From positions 1 to 47,066 of the forward strand of contig JAHDFS010000002.1 of assembly GCA_020628035.1 (NCBI GenBank): 47,066 nucleotides of DNA. Reading direction: 5' to 3'. Position 1 is the first letter of the stretch. Each line of letters opens with the position of its first letter. Positions 33,431-41,037 of the stretch are shown here, piece after piece. Source of the stretch: Rhizobiaceae bacterium (GTDB lineage: Bacteria > Pseudomonadota > Alphaproteobacteria > Rhizobiales > Rhizobiaceae). Both the position numbers and the translations under genes were made by a program. A model generated the notes under the pieces. It saw nothing but the letters and a program-made list of their open reading frames with translations. It had not been told where the DNA came from and did not search any database.

Positions 33431-36400
33431 ATGGCAACAATATTATTGCAATCAGCAGGATCTGCAATTGGCGGTTTGCTCGGTCCGCTAGGGGGCGTTA
33501 TTGGCGGTGCTGCGGGTGCACTCGCAGGCCGCGTTATTGATCAGGCCATCTTCGGGCGAAACACGATCTCTACTCCCAGGTTGGAAGGGGCACGCATTGC
33601 CTCTGCCGATGAAGGCAGTCCCATAGCGCGCGTTTATGGCACAATGCGTATTGGTGGGAATTTGATTTGGGCAACACGCTTTGAGGAAGAGATCACTTCC
33701 GAGCGTCAAGGTGGCAAAGCGGCCAGCTCGTCAGTTGAAACACGAAACTATTATGCAAATTTTGCTATTGGACTTTGTGAAGGTGAGATCAATCAGGTCA
33801 AACGCATCTGGGCTGATGGCAAAGAGCTTGATGTGAGCCTGTTTGAAATCAGGGTTTATAAAGGCACGTCTGACCAAATGCCCGATCCACTCATTGAGGC
33901 GAAACAAGGGGCGGGCAATGCACCCGGATATCGCGGTCTTGCTTATGTGGTTTTCGATCGTTTTCCAATTGATGCCTATGGCAATCGCATTCCACTGCTT
34001 CAGTTTGAAGTCACAAAAGTGATTTCTTCGCTCGAAAACCAAATTCAGGCCGTGACGCTTATCCCAGGTGCAACCGAGCACGGACTTGCCACATCCCAAA
34101 TTACAGAAACGCCAATCAGTGGTGAGCAAAACCTGCTCAACCGTCATGCAAGCTTTGCCACCACGGATATTCATGCGTCATTGGATGAGTTGCAAAATCT
34201 TTGCCCCAATTTGAAATCTGTCGGGCTTGTTGTATCCTGGTTCGGAACTGATCTACGCGCAGATCATTGCAGGTTTATTCCCAAGGTAGAAGTCAATAAT
34301 CGCCTTGGAGAATCGAGGGTCTGGTCAGTGGGATCAATCAGCCGTGAAAATGCTGAACTTGTTTCAAACACAGATGGCGATTTGAACTATGGTGGAACGC
34401 CCGACGATCAATCCGTCTTGGATGCAATAATTGCAATTAAATCGCGCGGTTTAAGAGTTGTGCTTTACCCGTTTATCTTGATGGACATCCCAAGCGGTAA
34501 TGGTCTGCCATCACCTTATGGTGAAGTTGAACAAGCAGCCTTTCCTTGGCGCGGTCGTATCACGTGTAATCCGGCCATTGGTGAAGAAGGAACAGCTGAC
34601 CAAACAGCGCTCGCGAGCGCGCAGGTCAGTGTATTGATGGGCACAAGTCAACTCACAGATTTCGCGCTCAATGGTGCTTCCGTTGATTGGTTGGGTGGAG
34701 ACCAAGGTTACAGACATATGCTGCTGCATTATGCGCATTTAGCCAAAGCTGCAGCGCTTGGTGGCTATGCGCTCGACGGCTTTGTAATCGGGTCTGAAAT
34801 GGTCGCGTTAACGCGTGTGCGAGATGATCAGAATAATTTCCCTTTTGTAACAGCGCTTTGCGATCTAGCATCCGACATTCATGGATTAATTGGAGAAAAT
34901 ACGCAGCTAACCTATGCAGCGGACTGGTCTGAATATTTTGGCTATCATCCTCAGGATGGATCAGGAGATGTCTATTTTCATCTTGATGACTTATGGTCTC
35001 ATAATGCAATTGCTTGTGTAGGTATTGATAATTACATGCCGCTTTCGGATTGGCGGGATGAAGATCTTCAGTCGGAAAACCCAGATGGCTTTCGCATTCA
35101 AAACGATCAAAATGCGCTTGCGGCTCAGATTAATTCAGGCGAGGGCTATGATTATTATTATCAAGATGCCGTTGATCGTAAAAACCGCACACGCACACCT
35201 ATTACCGATGGGTTGGGTAAACCTTGGATATTTCGCTTTAAAGACATTAGATCCTGGTGGGAAAACCAACATTTTAATCGCGTGGCTGGCATAGAGGATG
35301 CGACCCCAACGTCTTGGGTGCCGCAATCAAAACCTTTCTGGCTTACCGAGTTTGGGTGCCCGGCGGTTGATAAGGGCGCAAACCAACCGAATGTATTTCC
35401 CGATCCCAAATCATCTGAAAATGCAATGCCCTATTATTCAAATGGTGCACGAAGTGATCAGACACAAAGAGCGTATCTGAAGGCCCATATCGACCATTGG
35501 TCATCAGATGAGAACCCAAATGGCATGGTCGATTTAGAAAATTGTTATATCTGGACATGGGATGCGCGCCCATATCCTGCATTTCCAAGCAAAATATCTG
35601 TTTGGACCGATGGGGAGAACTGGCGCAACGGTCATTGGATCAATGGTCGTTTGGGCAATGCGCCACTTGGTGAGTTGATATCTTCGATATTGATCGATCA
35701 CGGTTTTGAAGATTTTGATGTGAGCTTGGTGGAGGGCACTTTACAAGGTTTCATGCAGGCTGATTTTACATCCGCCAGATCGCTTTTAGAAACACTGATT
35801 GACGCATTTTTGATTGATGTTCATGAAGGTGAAGATGCCCTCATATTCTCTTCCAAGGTTAAAACATCAAAAACACCTACTATTCTCAGCGCATTTATTG
35901 ATCATACGAACGAAGCGCTGATGGACCACAACAGACAACAGGAGAGCGAACTTGCCAATGAAGTGGTTATAAATCATCTCGCACCAGAGCTTGATTATCT
36001 GCGGTCAACGGCATATTCGCGGCGCTTAGATCGCGGTAGCCAAAGACAAGAAAACCTAACTTTGCCTGCCTCAATTGATAAGGATACTGCGGCCAATATA
36101 GCCGATCAATGGCTACAAAATCATTGGGTCGCTCGTGAGACGATCAATTTTGATCTTCCTATGGATGATATTGCCCTTGAAGTTGGTGATCGTATTCAAT
36201 TTGATCCAGAAAGTGCAATAAATGTTCCGCCCGGAACTTATTCGATTGTGCATATACAAGATGGCATACAAAGAAGAATTGGTGCGTCGCGCTTGGTGAC
36301 ATCAAGCAGCTTGGATCAATTAAGCGATTTATCAAAACTGGAGCAGCTTGATGTGAGCTCAGGTTTTGTGCCAAATGTTGTTTTCCTAGATCTACCGTTA

Positions 36401-37291
36401 TTATCAGGAACCAACCCCCTGGATTGGGCGCGAGCAGCAGCTTACGCAAAGCCCTGGGTGCCAATTTATCTGGCAAGTTCATCTGGTGATGATGGATATC
36501 AACAGCGCACAAATTTGCCAGTTCCTGCATTTATAGGAACGCTTCTTCAAGATCTGGATGAAGGCGTGGAAGGACGATTTGATTACCTCAACAACATTTA
36601 TGTCGATTTGCCTTTTGGTGAGTTTGAAACAATCGAATTGTCGCAACTTCTTGCAGGTGGCAATGTTTTGGCCATCCGCTGCCAGAACGAAACGTGGGAG
36701 ATCGTTCAATTCCAATCAGCTTTGGAGATCGCTCCGAACCAATGGCAGCTTTCCAATCTATTGAGGGCGCAATCAGGTACCGAAGATGCCATGACATCGG
36801 GAGCGATTGCAGGAGCCGATGTTGTGTTGATCAATGAAAATGTGATGAGTTTGGGTTTAAGTTCCGCAGAACTGGACGCCGAACTTAATTGGCAGATTTC
36901 AGGCGTCGGAAAATCAAATAGCCAACTTGATATCGTATCCTTTAAAGGTGGTACACGTGCGCATACGCCAATATCCCCGGTTCATTTGCGCGGTCAGCGG
37001 ATTGCCGGCGGCATCGCATTAAAATGGATCAGACGCGGCCGAATTTCAGCTGATAATTGGTCTGGCGTTGAAATCCCGGAAGATGAAGATCAACTGCAGT
37101 TCCTGGTCAAAATTTTTAATGAAACCGTGCTCGTTCATGAAGTAATCGCAGATAACAATAGCTATCTTTATGAGGATGCCCAGCAGCTTTTAGATTTTGG
37201 ATTTCACCCATCAGAATTGGTCTTTTCCGTTCAGCAAATTGGTGGTCAGATTGCCCAAGGGATCGCACGAACGACGTCAATTTCGGTTTGA
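33431..37291 (+). CDS. GTA gp15, megatron / host-contact tail fibre base (GTA TIM-barrel-like domain)
   Basis: 1286 residues, the normal size for gp15. A Gly/Ala-rich N-terminal stretch (about 5-40) could insert into a membrane. The GTA TIM-barrel-like domain spans roughly residues 430-740 (DGFVIGSEMVALTRVRD, TYAADWSEYFGYHPQDGSGDVYFHLDDLW, KPFWLTEFGCPAVDKGANQPN). A phage tail domain follows (about 800-960), then a C-terminal region with the TIM-barrel-associated Ig-like end. It sits at the tip of the tail and contacts the recipient cell. The last gene of the cluster; a terminator-like hairpin follows. Confidence 0.93.
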   Translation: MATILLQSAGSAIGGLLGPLGGVIGGAAGALAGRVIDQAIFGRNTISTPRLEGARIASADEGSPIARVYGTMRIGGNLIWATRFEEEITSERQGGKAASSSVETRNYYANFAIGLCEGEINQVKRIWADGKELDVSLFEIRVYKGTSDQMPDPLIEAKQGAGNAPGYRGLAYVVFDRFPIDAYGNRIPLLQFEVTKVISSLENQIQAVTLIPGATEHGLATSQITETPISGEQNLLNRHASFATTDIHASLDELQNLCPNLKSVGLVVSWFGTDLRADHCRFIPKVEVNNRLGESRVWSVGSISRENAELVSNTDGDLNYGGTPDDQSVLDAIIAIKSRGLRVVLYPFILMDIPSGNGLPSPYGEVEQAAFPWRGRITCNPAIGEEGTADQTALASAQVSVLMGTSQLTDFALNGASVDWLGGDQGYRHMLLHYAHLAKAAALGGYALDGFVIGSEMVALTRVRDDQNNFPFVTALCDLASDIHGLIGENTQLTYAADWSEYFGYHPQDGSGDVYFHLDDLWSHNAIACVGIDNYMPLSDWRDEDLQSENPDGFRIQNDQNALAAQINSGEGYDYYYQDAVDRKNRTRTPITDGLGKPWIFRFKDIRSWWENQHFNRVAGIEDATPTSWVPQSKPFWLTEFGCPAVDKGANQPNVFPDPKSSENAMPYYSNGARSDQTQRAYLKAHIDHWSSDENPNGMVDLENCYIWTWDARPYPAFPSKISVWTDGENWRNGHWINGRLGNAPLGELISSILIDHGFEDFDVSLVEGTLQGFMQADFTSARSLLETLIDAFLIDVHEGEDALIFSSKVKTSKTPTILSAFIDHTNEALMDHNRQQESELANEVVINHLAPELDYLRSTAYSRRLDRGSQRQENLTLPASIDKDTAANIADQWLQNHWVARETINFDLPMDDIALEVGDRIQFDPESAINVPPGTYSIVHIQDGIQRRIGASRLVTSSSLDQLSDLSKLEQLDVSSGFVPNVVFLDLPLLSGTNPLDWARAAAYAKPWVPIYLASSSGDDGYQQRTNLPVPAFIGTLLQDLDEGVEGRFDYLNNIYVDLPFGEFETIELSQLLAGGNVLAIRCQNETWEIVQFQSALEIAPNQWQLSNLLRAQSGTEDAMTSGAIAGADVVLINENVMSLGLSSAELDAELNWQISGVGKSNSQLDIVSFKGGTRAHTPISPVHLRGQRIAGGIALKWIRRGRISADNWSGVEIPEDEDQLQFLVKIFNETVLVHEVIADNNSYLYEDAQQLLDFGFHPSELVFSVQQIGGQIAQGIARTTSISV

Positions 37292-37301
37292 CGGGTTAAC
37301 C

Positions 37302-37326
37302 AAACCCCTCAAAAACATGGGTTTTT
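37302..37326 (+). terminator. Probable terminator of the GTA cluster
   Basis: AAACCC (37302-37307) and GGGTTT (37319-37324) form a short stem with an 11-nt loop, followed by two more T and GCTT. It lies 10 bases after the gp15 stop. The stem is short, so confidence is moderate. Confidence 0.5.
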
Positions 37327-37349
37327 GCTTGAAAATCAACATCATTTAT

Positions 37350-37380
37350 GTTCATTCATACACCGTTCAGAATTGTTCAT
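37350..37380 (+). promoter_or_regulatory. GTTCA direct repeats upstream of the feuN-like gene
   Basis: GTTCA occurs at 37350, 37365 and 37375 on the same strand. The last two are 10 bp apart, the spacing typical of OmpR/PhoB-type regulators such as FeuP that bind direct repeats as dimers. A FeuP autoregulatory site is a plausible reading, by inference only. Confidence 0.4.
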
Positions 37381-37424
37381 GTAAAAAATGGATAACAAAT
37401 AAGTATTTGAAGGTTTTCGAACAA

Positions 37425-37661
37425 ATGAAAATGAGTATGATCGCATCGATGTTCCTAGCAAGCGCTTTGTTTAGCGCCACGCCGTCACTGGCGGCAGACT
37501 GCTCAGCATCTGCGCAACAAGTGGTCGCCCAGACAGGTGGTCAATTGCTTTCAGCTAAAGCGGGAACAAAATCAGGGCAGACTGTTTGCAAAATCACAGT
37601 GCTGGTTAAAGGCAATGCTTATCAGCGTTCCAAGAAAATTACGGTGACAGTGCCGCAATAG
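37425..37661 (+). CDS. Small secreted FeuN-like periplasmic protein
   Basis: 78 residues from ATG 37425; a longer open frame runs back into gp15 but has no conserved sequence. A clean signal peptide (MKMSMIASMFLASALFSATPSLAA) is followed by a mature protein of about 55 residues with two Cys, probably a disulfide, and a basic C-terminus. It lies 45 bases before a FeuP-type regulator. In Sinorhizobium meliloti feuN is a small periplasmic protein encoded ahead of feuPQ that restrains FeuQ signalling; position, size and export match. Sequence identity cannot be checked here. Confidence 0.7.
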   Translation: MKMSMIASMFLASALFSATPSLAADCSASAQQVVAQTGGQLLSAKAGTKSGQTVCKITVLVKGNAYQRSKKITVTVPQ

Positions 37662-37706
37662 CTGCGCTAGATTGTTTGTTAAGACAATCAAAATCAGAGG
37701 TAAGCT

Positions 37707-38390
37707 ATGCGAGTTCTAGTTGTTGAAGATGATCCGGATTTAAATCGCCAACTTTGCGAATTGCTCGATGAGCGCGGCTATGTGGTCGATAAAGCATTCG
37801 ATGGTGAAGAAGGGCACTTTCTAGGGGATACAGAACCCTATGATGCTGTCATCCTCGATATTGGTTTGCCCGAAATGGACGGCATTACCGTTCTCGAAAA
37901 ATGGCGCGAAGAAGGTCGTGCCATGCCTGTTCTTATCCTAACTGCGCGCGATCGCTGGAGCGATAAAGTTGCTGGCATTGACGCGGGCGCCGATGATTAT
38001 GTCACCAAACCATTCCATGTTGAAGAAGTGTTGGCGCGCCTTCGCGCACTTATTCGCCGCGCGGCAGGTCATTCAACCAGTGAAATAGCATGTGGGCCAT
38101 TGGTTGTTGATACCAAAGCTGCCAAGGTCACATTAAACGGATCCGTTTTAAAACTCACTTCGCACGAATTTCGATTGGTCTCTTACCTTGTTCACCACAT
38201 GGGTGAAACCGTATCTCGAACGGAGCTCGTTGAACATATGTATGATCAGGATTTTGATCGCGATTCAAACACGATTGAGGTCTTTATCGGGCGGTTGCGC
38301 AAAAAAATCGCTAAAGACTATGACGGCGATTTGATCGAAACGGTTCGCGGCCTTGGCTATCGAATTCAGCCGCCAGAAGCTCAAAAGTGA
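37707..38390 (+). CDS. feuP: OmpR-family response regulator, FeuP-type
   Basis: 227 residues from ATG 37707, with AGAGGTAAGCT upstream. The receiver domain has the acidic pair EDD (7-9), phosphoacceptor Asp51 in LDIGLPEMDG, Thr79 and Lys101 (TKPF). The C-terminal winged helix (about 128-222) has TSHEFRLVSYLVHH, SRTELVEHMYDQDFDRDSNTIEVFIGRLRKKI and GLGYRI. The N-terminus (EEGHFLGDTEPYDAVILDIGLP) is close to FeuP of rhizobia. It probably controls cyclic glucan export or envelope/osmotic genes as FeuP does; that is inferred from the family. Confidence 0.88.
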   Translation: MRVLVVEDDPDLNRQLCELLDERGYVVDKAFDGEEGHFLGDTEPYDAVILDIGLPEMDGITVLEKWREEGRAMPVLILTARDRWSDKVAGIDAGADDYVTKPFHVEEVLARLRALIRRAAGHSTSEIACGPLVVDTKAAKVTLNGSVLKLTSHEFRLVSYLVHHMGETVSRTELVEHMYDQDFDRDSNTIEVFIGRLRKKIAKDYDGDLIETVRGLGYRIQPPEAQK

Positions 38391-38400
38391 TCCTTTTCAA

Positions 38401-39840
38401 ATGAGCGATGAAAGCGCCAATACCAAAGATGAGGCGATAAAAACGCCTCCTCGAAAAAAAGCGGGTCTCATTGCCCAGCGCTCTTTAACGTGGCGCGTCT
38501 TATTCTTTGCATCCATTTGGACGATTGTCGCCTTCGCCGCTGTCGCCATCATTGTTTCCACTCTATATAAAACCCGCAGTGAACGTGCCTTCGGTGATTT
38601 GCTGCGCGCGCATCTCAACACCGTGATTGAAGCTGTCTCATTTGATGATCAAGGTCGATTGACCGGAAATCCCCAACTGGGGTCGCTGGCATTTTCGCAA
38701 CCTGGCTCCGGTTGGATTTGGATTGTTGATCCCATTGATATCGATGGAAACAAGCAGGGTGACAGCCTCAATTCAAGTTCACTTGGATTGGAAGTCATTG
38801 CGCGACCAACGCCCAAACAGGTGCCATTTAACGCGCAATATATTCGCATCTATCCCATGAATGACAGTATTGGAAATGCGTTGCTTATCTCTGAAACCGA
38901 GGTTGAATATGGCAATGAAGGTCAAGCTGCGCGTATTCGAATTGGCGGCAATCTCAACGTGCTTGAGGAGGATGTAAACTCATTTATTGGGCGCTTGGCA
39001 ATCTCGCTTTTGGTAGCGGCGATCGGCACGTTATTGATCAATATGATTGTTATTTTATATGGATTAAAGCCACTTGATCATGTGCGTTCATCCCTTGAGC
39101 AAATCAGAAATGGCGATGCTGATCGATTATCGGGTGAATTTCCCAAGGAAATTGCCCCGCTTGCGGATGAAGTAAATGCATTAATAGACAGCAATAAACG
39201 TGTGGTCGAACGCGCGCGCATGCAGGTTGGTAATCTTGCTCACTCACTAAAAACGCCTATCGCTGTTATGCTCAACGAAGCGCGCGGTTTGCCAAAAGCG
39301 CAAAGCGAACTTGTTAAAAATCAAGTCGGCATGATGCAAAATCAGGTGCAAACTTATCTTGATCGTGCCCGCATTTCTGCACAGCGCGGATCGGTGCTCG
39401 CGCGCACGGATGTTATGCCGTCTCTAGAACGCTTGTTGCGTGTGATGAATAAACTAAACCCGCAAGTCGAATTCTCGCTGGAGAAAAAGGCGAAATCCAC
39501 TTTGATCGCTCTCGAGGGTCAGGACTTTGAAGAAGTCATGGGCAACTTAATCGAAAATGCGGCAAGATTTGCCAGCGAAAAAGTCGTGGTATCAATTGAA
39601 GATTTTGACAAGGATACCTTATCTGTCACCGTTGCTGATGATGGTAATGGATTGTCGGATGAGGAAAAGAAGAAAGCGCTCAAACGCGGTGCAAGATTAG
39701 ACGAAAGCAAACCGGGCAGTGGTTTGGGCCTTTCCATTGTTGGCGAGATTGCGCAAGAATATGAAGGGCAATTTGTTCTCCTCGACGCAGAGATTGGTGG
39801 CCTTGCTGCCCAATTGCAATTGCCAAAGGCTGCGTCATGA
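38401..39840 (+). CDS. feuQ: Sensor histidine kinase, FeuQ-type
   Basis: 479 residues from ATG 38401, ten bases after the feuP stop, with a weak RBS. Two membrane helices (about 30-55 and 198-222) flank a periplasmic sensor domain of about 140 residues. A HAMP linker follows, then a HisKA-like domain with His281 in NLAHSLKTPIAV and the ATPase domain with the N box (Asn386, NLIENAARF), DDGNGL and GSGLGLSIV. The set agrees with FeuQ/PhoQ-like kinases. The FeuN-like protein would act on the periplasmic domain. Confidence 0.87.
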   Translation: MSDESANTKDEAIKTPPRKKAGLIAQRSLTWRVLFFASIWTIVAFAAVAIIVSTLYKTRSERAFGDLLRAHLNTVIEAVSFDDQGRLTGNPQLGSLAFSQPGSGWIWIVDPIDIDGNKQGDSLNSSSLGLEVIARPTPKQVPFNAQYIRIYPMNDSIGNALLISETEVEYGNEGQAARIRIGGNLNVLEEDVNSFIGRLAISLLVAAIGTLLINMIVILYGLKPLDHVRSSLEQIRNGDADRLSGEFPKEIAPLADEVNALIDSNKRVVERARMQVGNLAHSLKTPIAVMLNEARGLPKAQSELVKNQVGMMQNQVQTYLDRARISAQRGSVLARTDVMPSLERLLRVMNKLNPQVEFSLEKKAKSTLIALEGQDFEEVMGNLIENAARFASEKVVVSIEDFDKDTLSVTVADDGNGLSDEEKKKALKRGARLDESKPGSGLGLSIVGEIAQEYEGQFVLLDAEIGGLAAQLQLPKAAS

Positions 39841-39923
39841 TGATGATCACTAAAATTTTATCCATCACCATATTCTTACCACATAATTTGTGTCATAAGC
39901 GGCTAAGTTGAGGGTAGGCGGAC

Positions 39924-40361
39924 ATGAAAATAGTTAAGCTGGGATTTGTGTTTTTTACGATGAGCTTTTTAAGCGCATGTGTGAGTTCTGGCACGACGGG
40001 AAATGTGGCCTCTGATCTGCAAGTTGATAAGCCAGGCGTGGCTACCGGTCGCGAGATCGTCAGAGCTTTTGACGGTGGTATCTTGCCGAAAACAGTTTTT
40101 AACAAACTCTCCCGCAAAGATAAGACGCGCGCTTTGCTAGCCGAATATCGAGCGCTTGAAAATTCAACCACGGGCCAATCTACCTATTGGGAAAACCCAA
40201 ATGGCAAACTATCTGGCATTGTCACCCCATCGCAGCCCTATCAAGTAGGATCGCGCAATTGCCGCCAATATAACCACAAGGCTTTGATCAACGGCGAGAA
40301 TATTGAAGCTTCTGGTGCTGCATGCCGCACTGCCGATGGCAGATGGATCCCGCTTAGATAG
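39924..40361 (+). CDS. RT0821/Lpp0805-type surface lipoprotein
   Basis: 145 residues. A lipoprotein signal with the lipobox LSAC (Cys19) is followed by a mature domain ending in QVGSRNCRQYNHKALINGENIEASGAACRTADGRWIPL, the typical C-terminus of RT0821/Lpp0805-type surface proteins related to the rickettsial 17-kDa antigen family. The two Cys in this block probably form a disulfide. Likely anchored in the outer membrane; function unknown. Confidence 0.85.
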   Translation: MKIVKLGFVFFTMSFLSACVSSGTTGNVASDLQVDKPGVATGREIVRAFDGGILPKTVFNKLSRKDKTRALLAEYRALENSTTGQSTYWENPNGKLSGIVTPSQPYQVGSRNCRQYNHKALINGENIEASGAACRTADGRWIPLR

Positions 40362-40411
40362 AGGCAAAATTTCAATAGACGCACCTTGGCGAATCGCGCC
40401 ATGTTTGCCTC
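40361..40411 (+). other. Branched hairpin between the lipoprotein and HD-domain genes
   Basis: GAGGCAAA (40361-40368) pairs perfectly with TTTGCCTC (40404-40411), enclosing an inner hairpin TGGCG (40387-40391)/CGCCA (40397-40401). The right outer arm ends on the base before the ATG of the HD gene, and the usual ribosome site position is taken by this arm. It could end the lipoprotein transcript or control translation of the HD gene. Confidence 0.5.
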
Positions 40412-40978
40412 ATGGAAACCTCGCGCATACAATCAATCCTCACGTTTTTAAAAGGCACAGAGCAACTTAAAAACACGCTGCGCAGTGCGCATACCTCGCA
40501 AAAGCGTCCTGAAAGTGTGGCAGAACACACATGGCATCTATGTCTGATGATCTTATTGTTTGAAGATCAACTGAAAGATATTGATTTCTTACGCCTTATA
40601 AAACTTGTCATCATTCATGATCTTGGAGAGGCTGTATCTGGTGATATTCCCGCCATTCACCAAAATCCTGACATTGATAAATCACTCGATGAACGCGGTG
40701 ATTTTATTCAGCTTTGCGCGCCATTACCTGATGATTTGCAAGTAGAATTGCTGGAGCTTTGGGACGAATATGACAAAGGTGAAAGCTCAGAAGCAGTTTT
40801 GGCAAAAGGTTTTGATAAGCTGGAAACCATGTTGCAGCACTTAATAGATGGCACTACCGGTAATATCGATTTCGCTTTTAATCTCACCTATGGTGTCGAT
40901 CGCACTGATCGTCACCCGCTGCTTAAATCCATTCGCGCACCAATCGACGCCGAAACGAAATCTCGTATAAAACCCTAA
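40412..40978 (+). CDS. HD-domain phosphohydrolase (HDDC2/YfbR-like)
   Basis: 188 residues. The HD metal-site pattern is complete: His39 and His42 in AEHTWHL, His69-Asp70 in IIHDLGEA and Asp135 in KGFDKLETM. The overall pattern resembles HDDC2/YfbR 5'-deoxynucleotidases, which dephosphorylate deoxynucleoside monophosphates; the substrate here is inferred. Cytosolic. No Shine-Dalgarno sequence is seen before ATG 40412, and a hairpin arm abuts the start. Confidence 0.87.
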   Translation: METSRIQSILTFLKGTEQLKNTLRSAHTSQKRPESVAEHTWHLCLMILLFEDQLKDIDFLRLIKLVIIHDLGEAVSGDIPAIHQNPDIDKSLDERGDFIQLCAPLPDDLQVELLELWDEYDKGESSEAVLAKGFDKLETMLQHLIDGTTGNIDFAFNLTYGVDRTDRHPLLKSIRAPIDAETKSRIKP

Positions 40979-41037
40979 ATATGACAGTTGATCAAAGCTT
41001 ACCTTAAACGTTATGTTGTCACCTTAATTTACTGCCA

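Noticed and set aside
23362-37291. An integrated prophage rather than a GTA
   Set aside because: No integrase, att repeats, repressor, replication or lysis genes; gene order and gp12-gp15 types are those of RcGTA, and the flanks are ordinary chromosomal genes.
37197-37424. A longer N-terminus for the FeuN-like protein reaching back into gp15
   Set aside because: The extension overlaps gp15 and the terminator, and the signal peptide begins naturally at ATG 37425.
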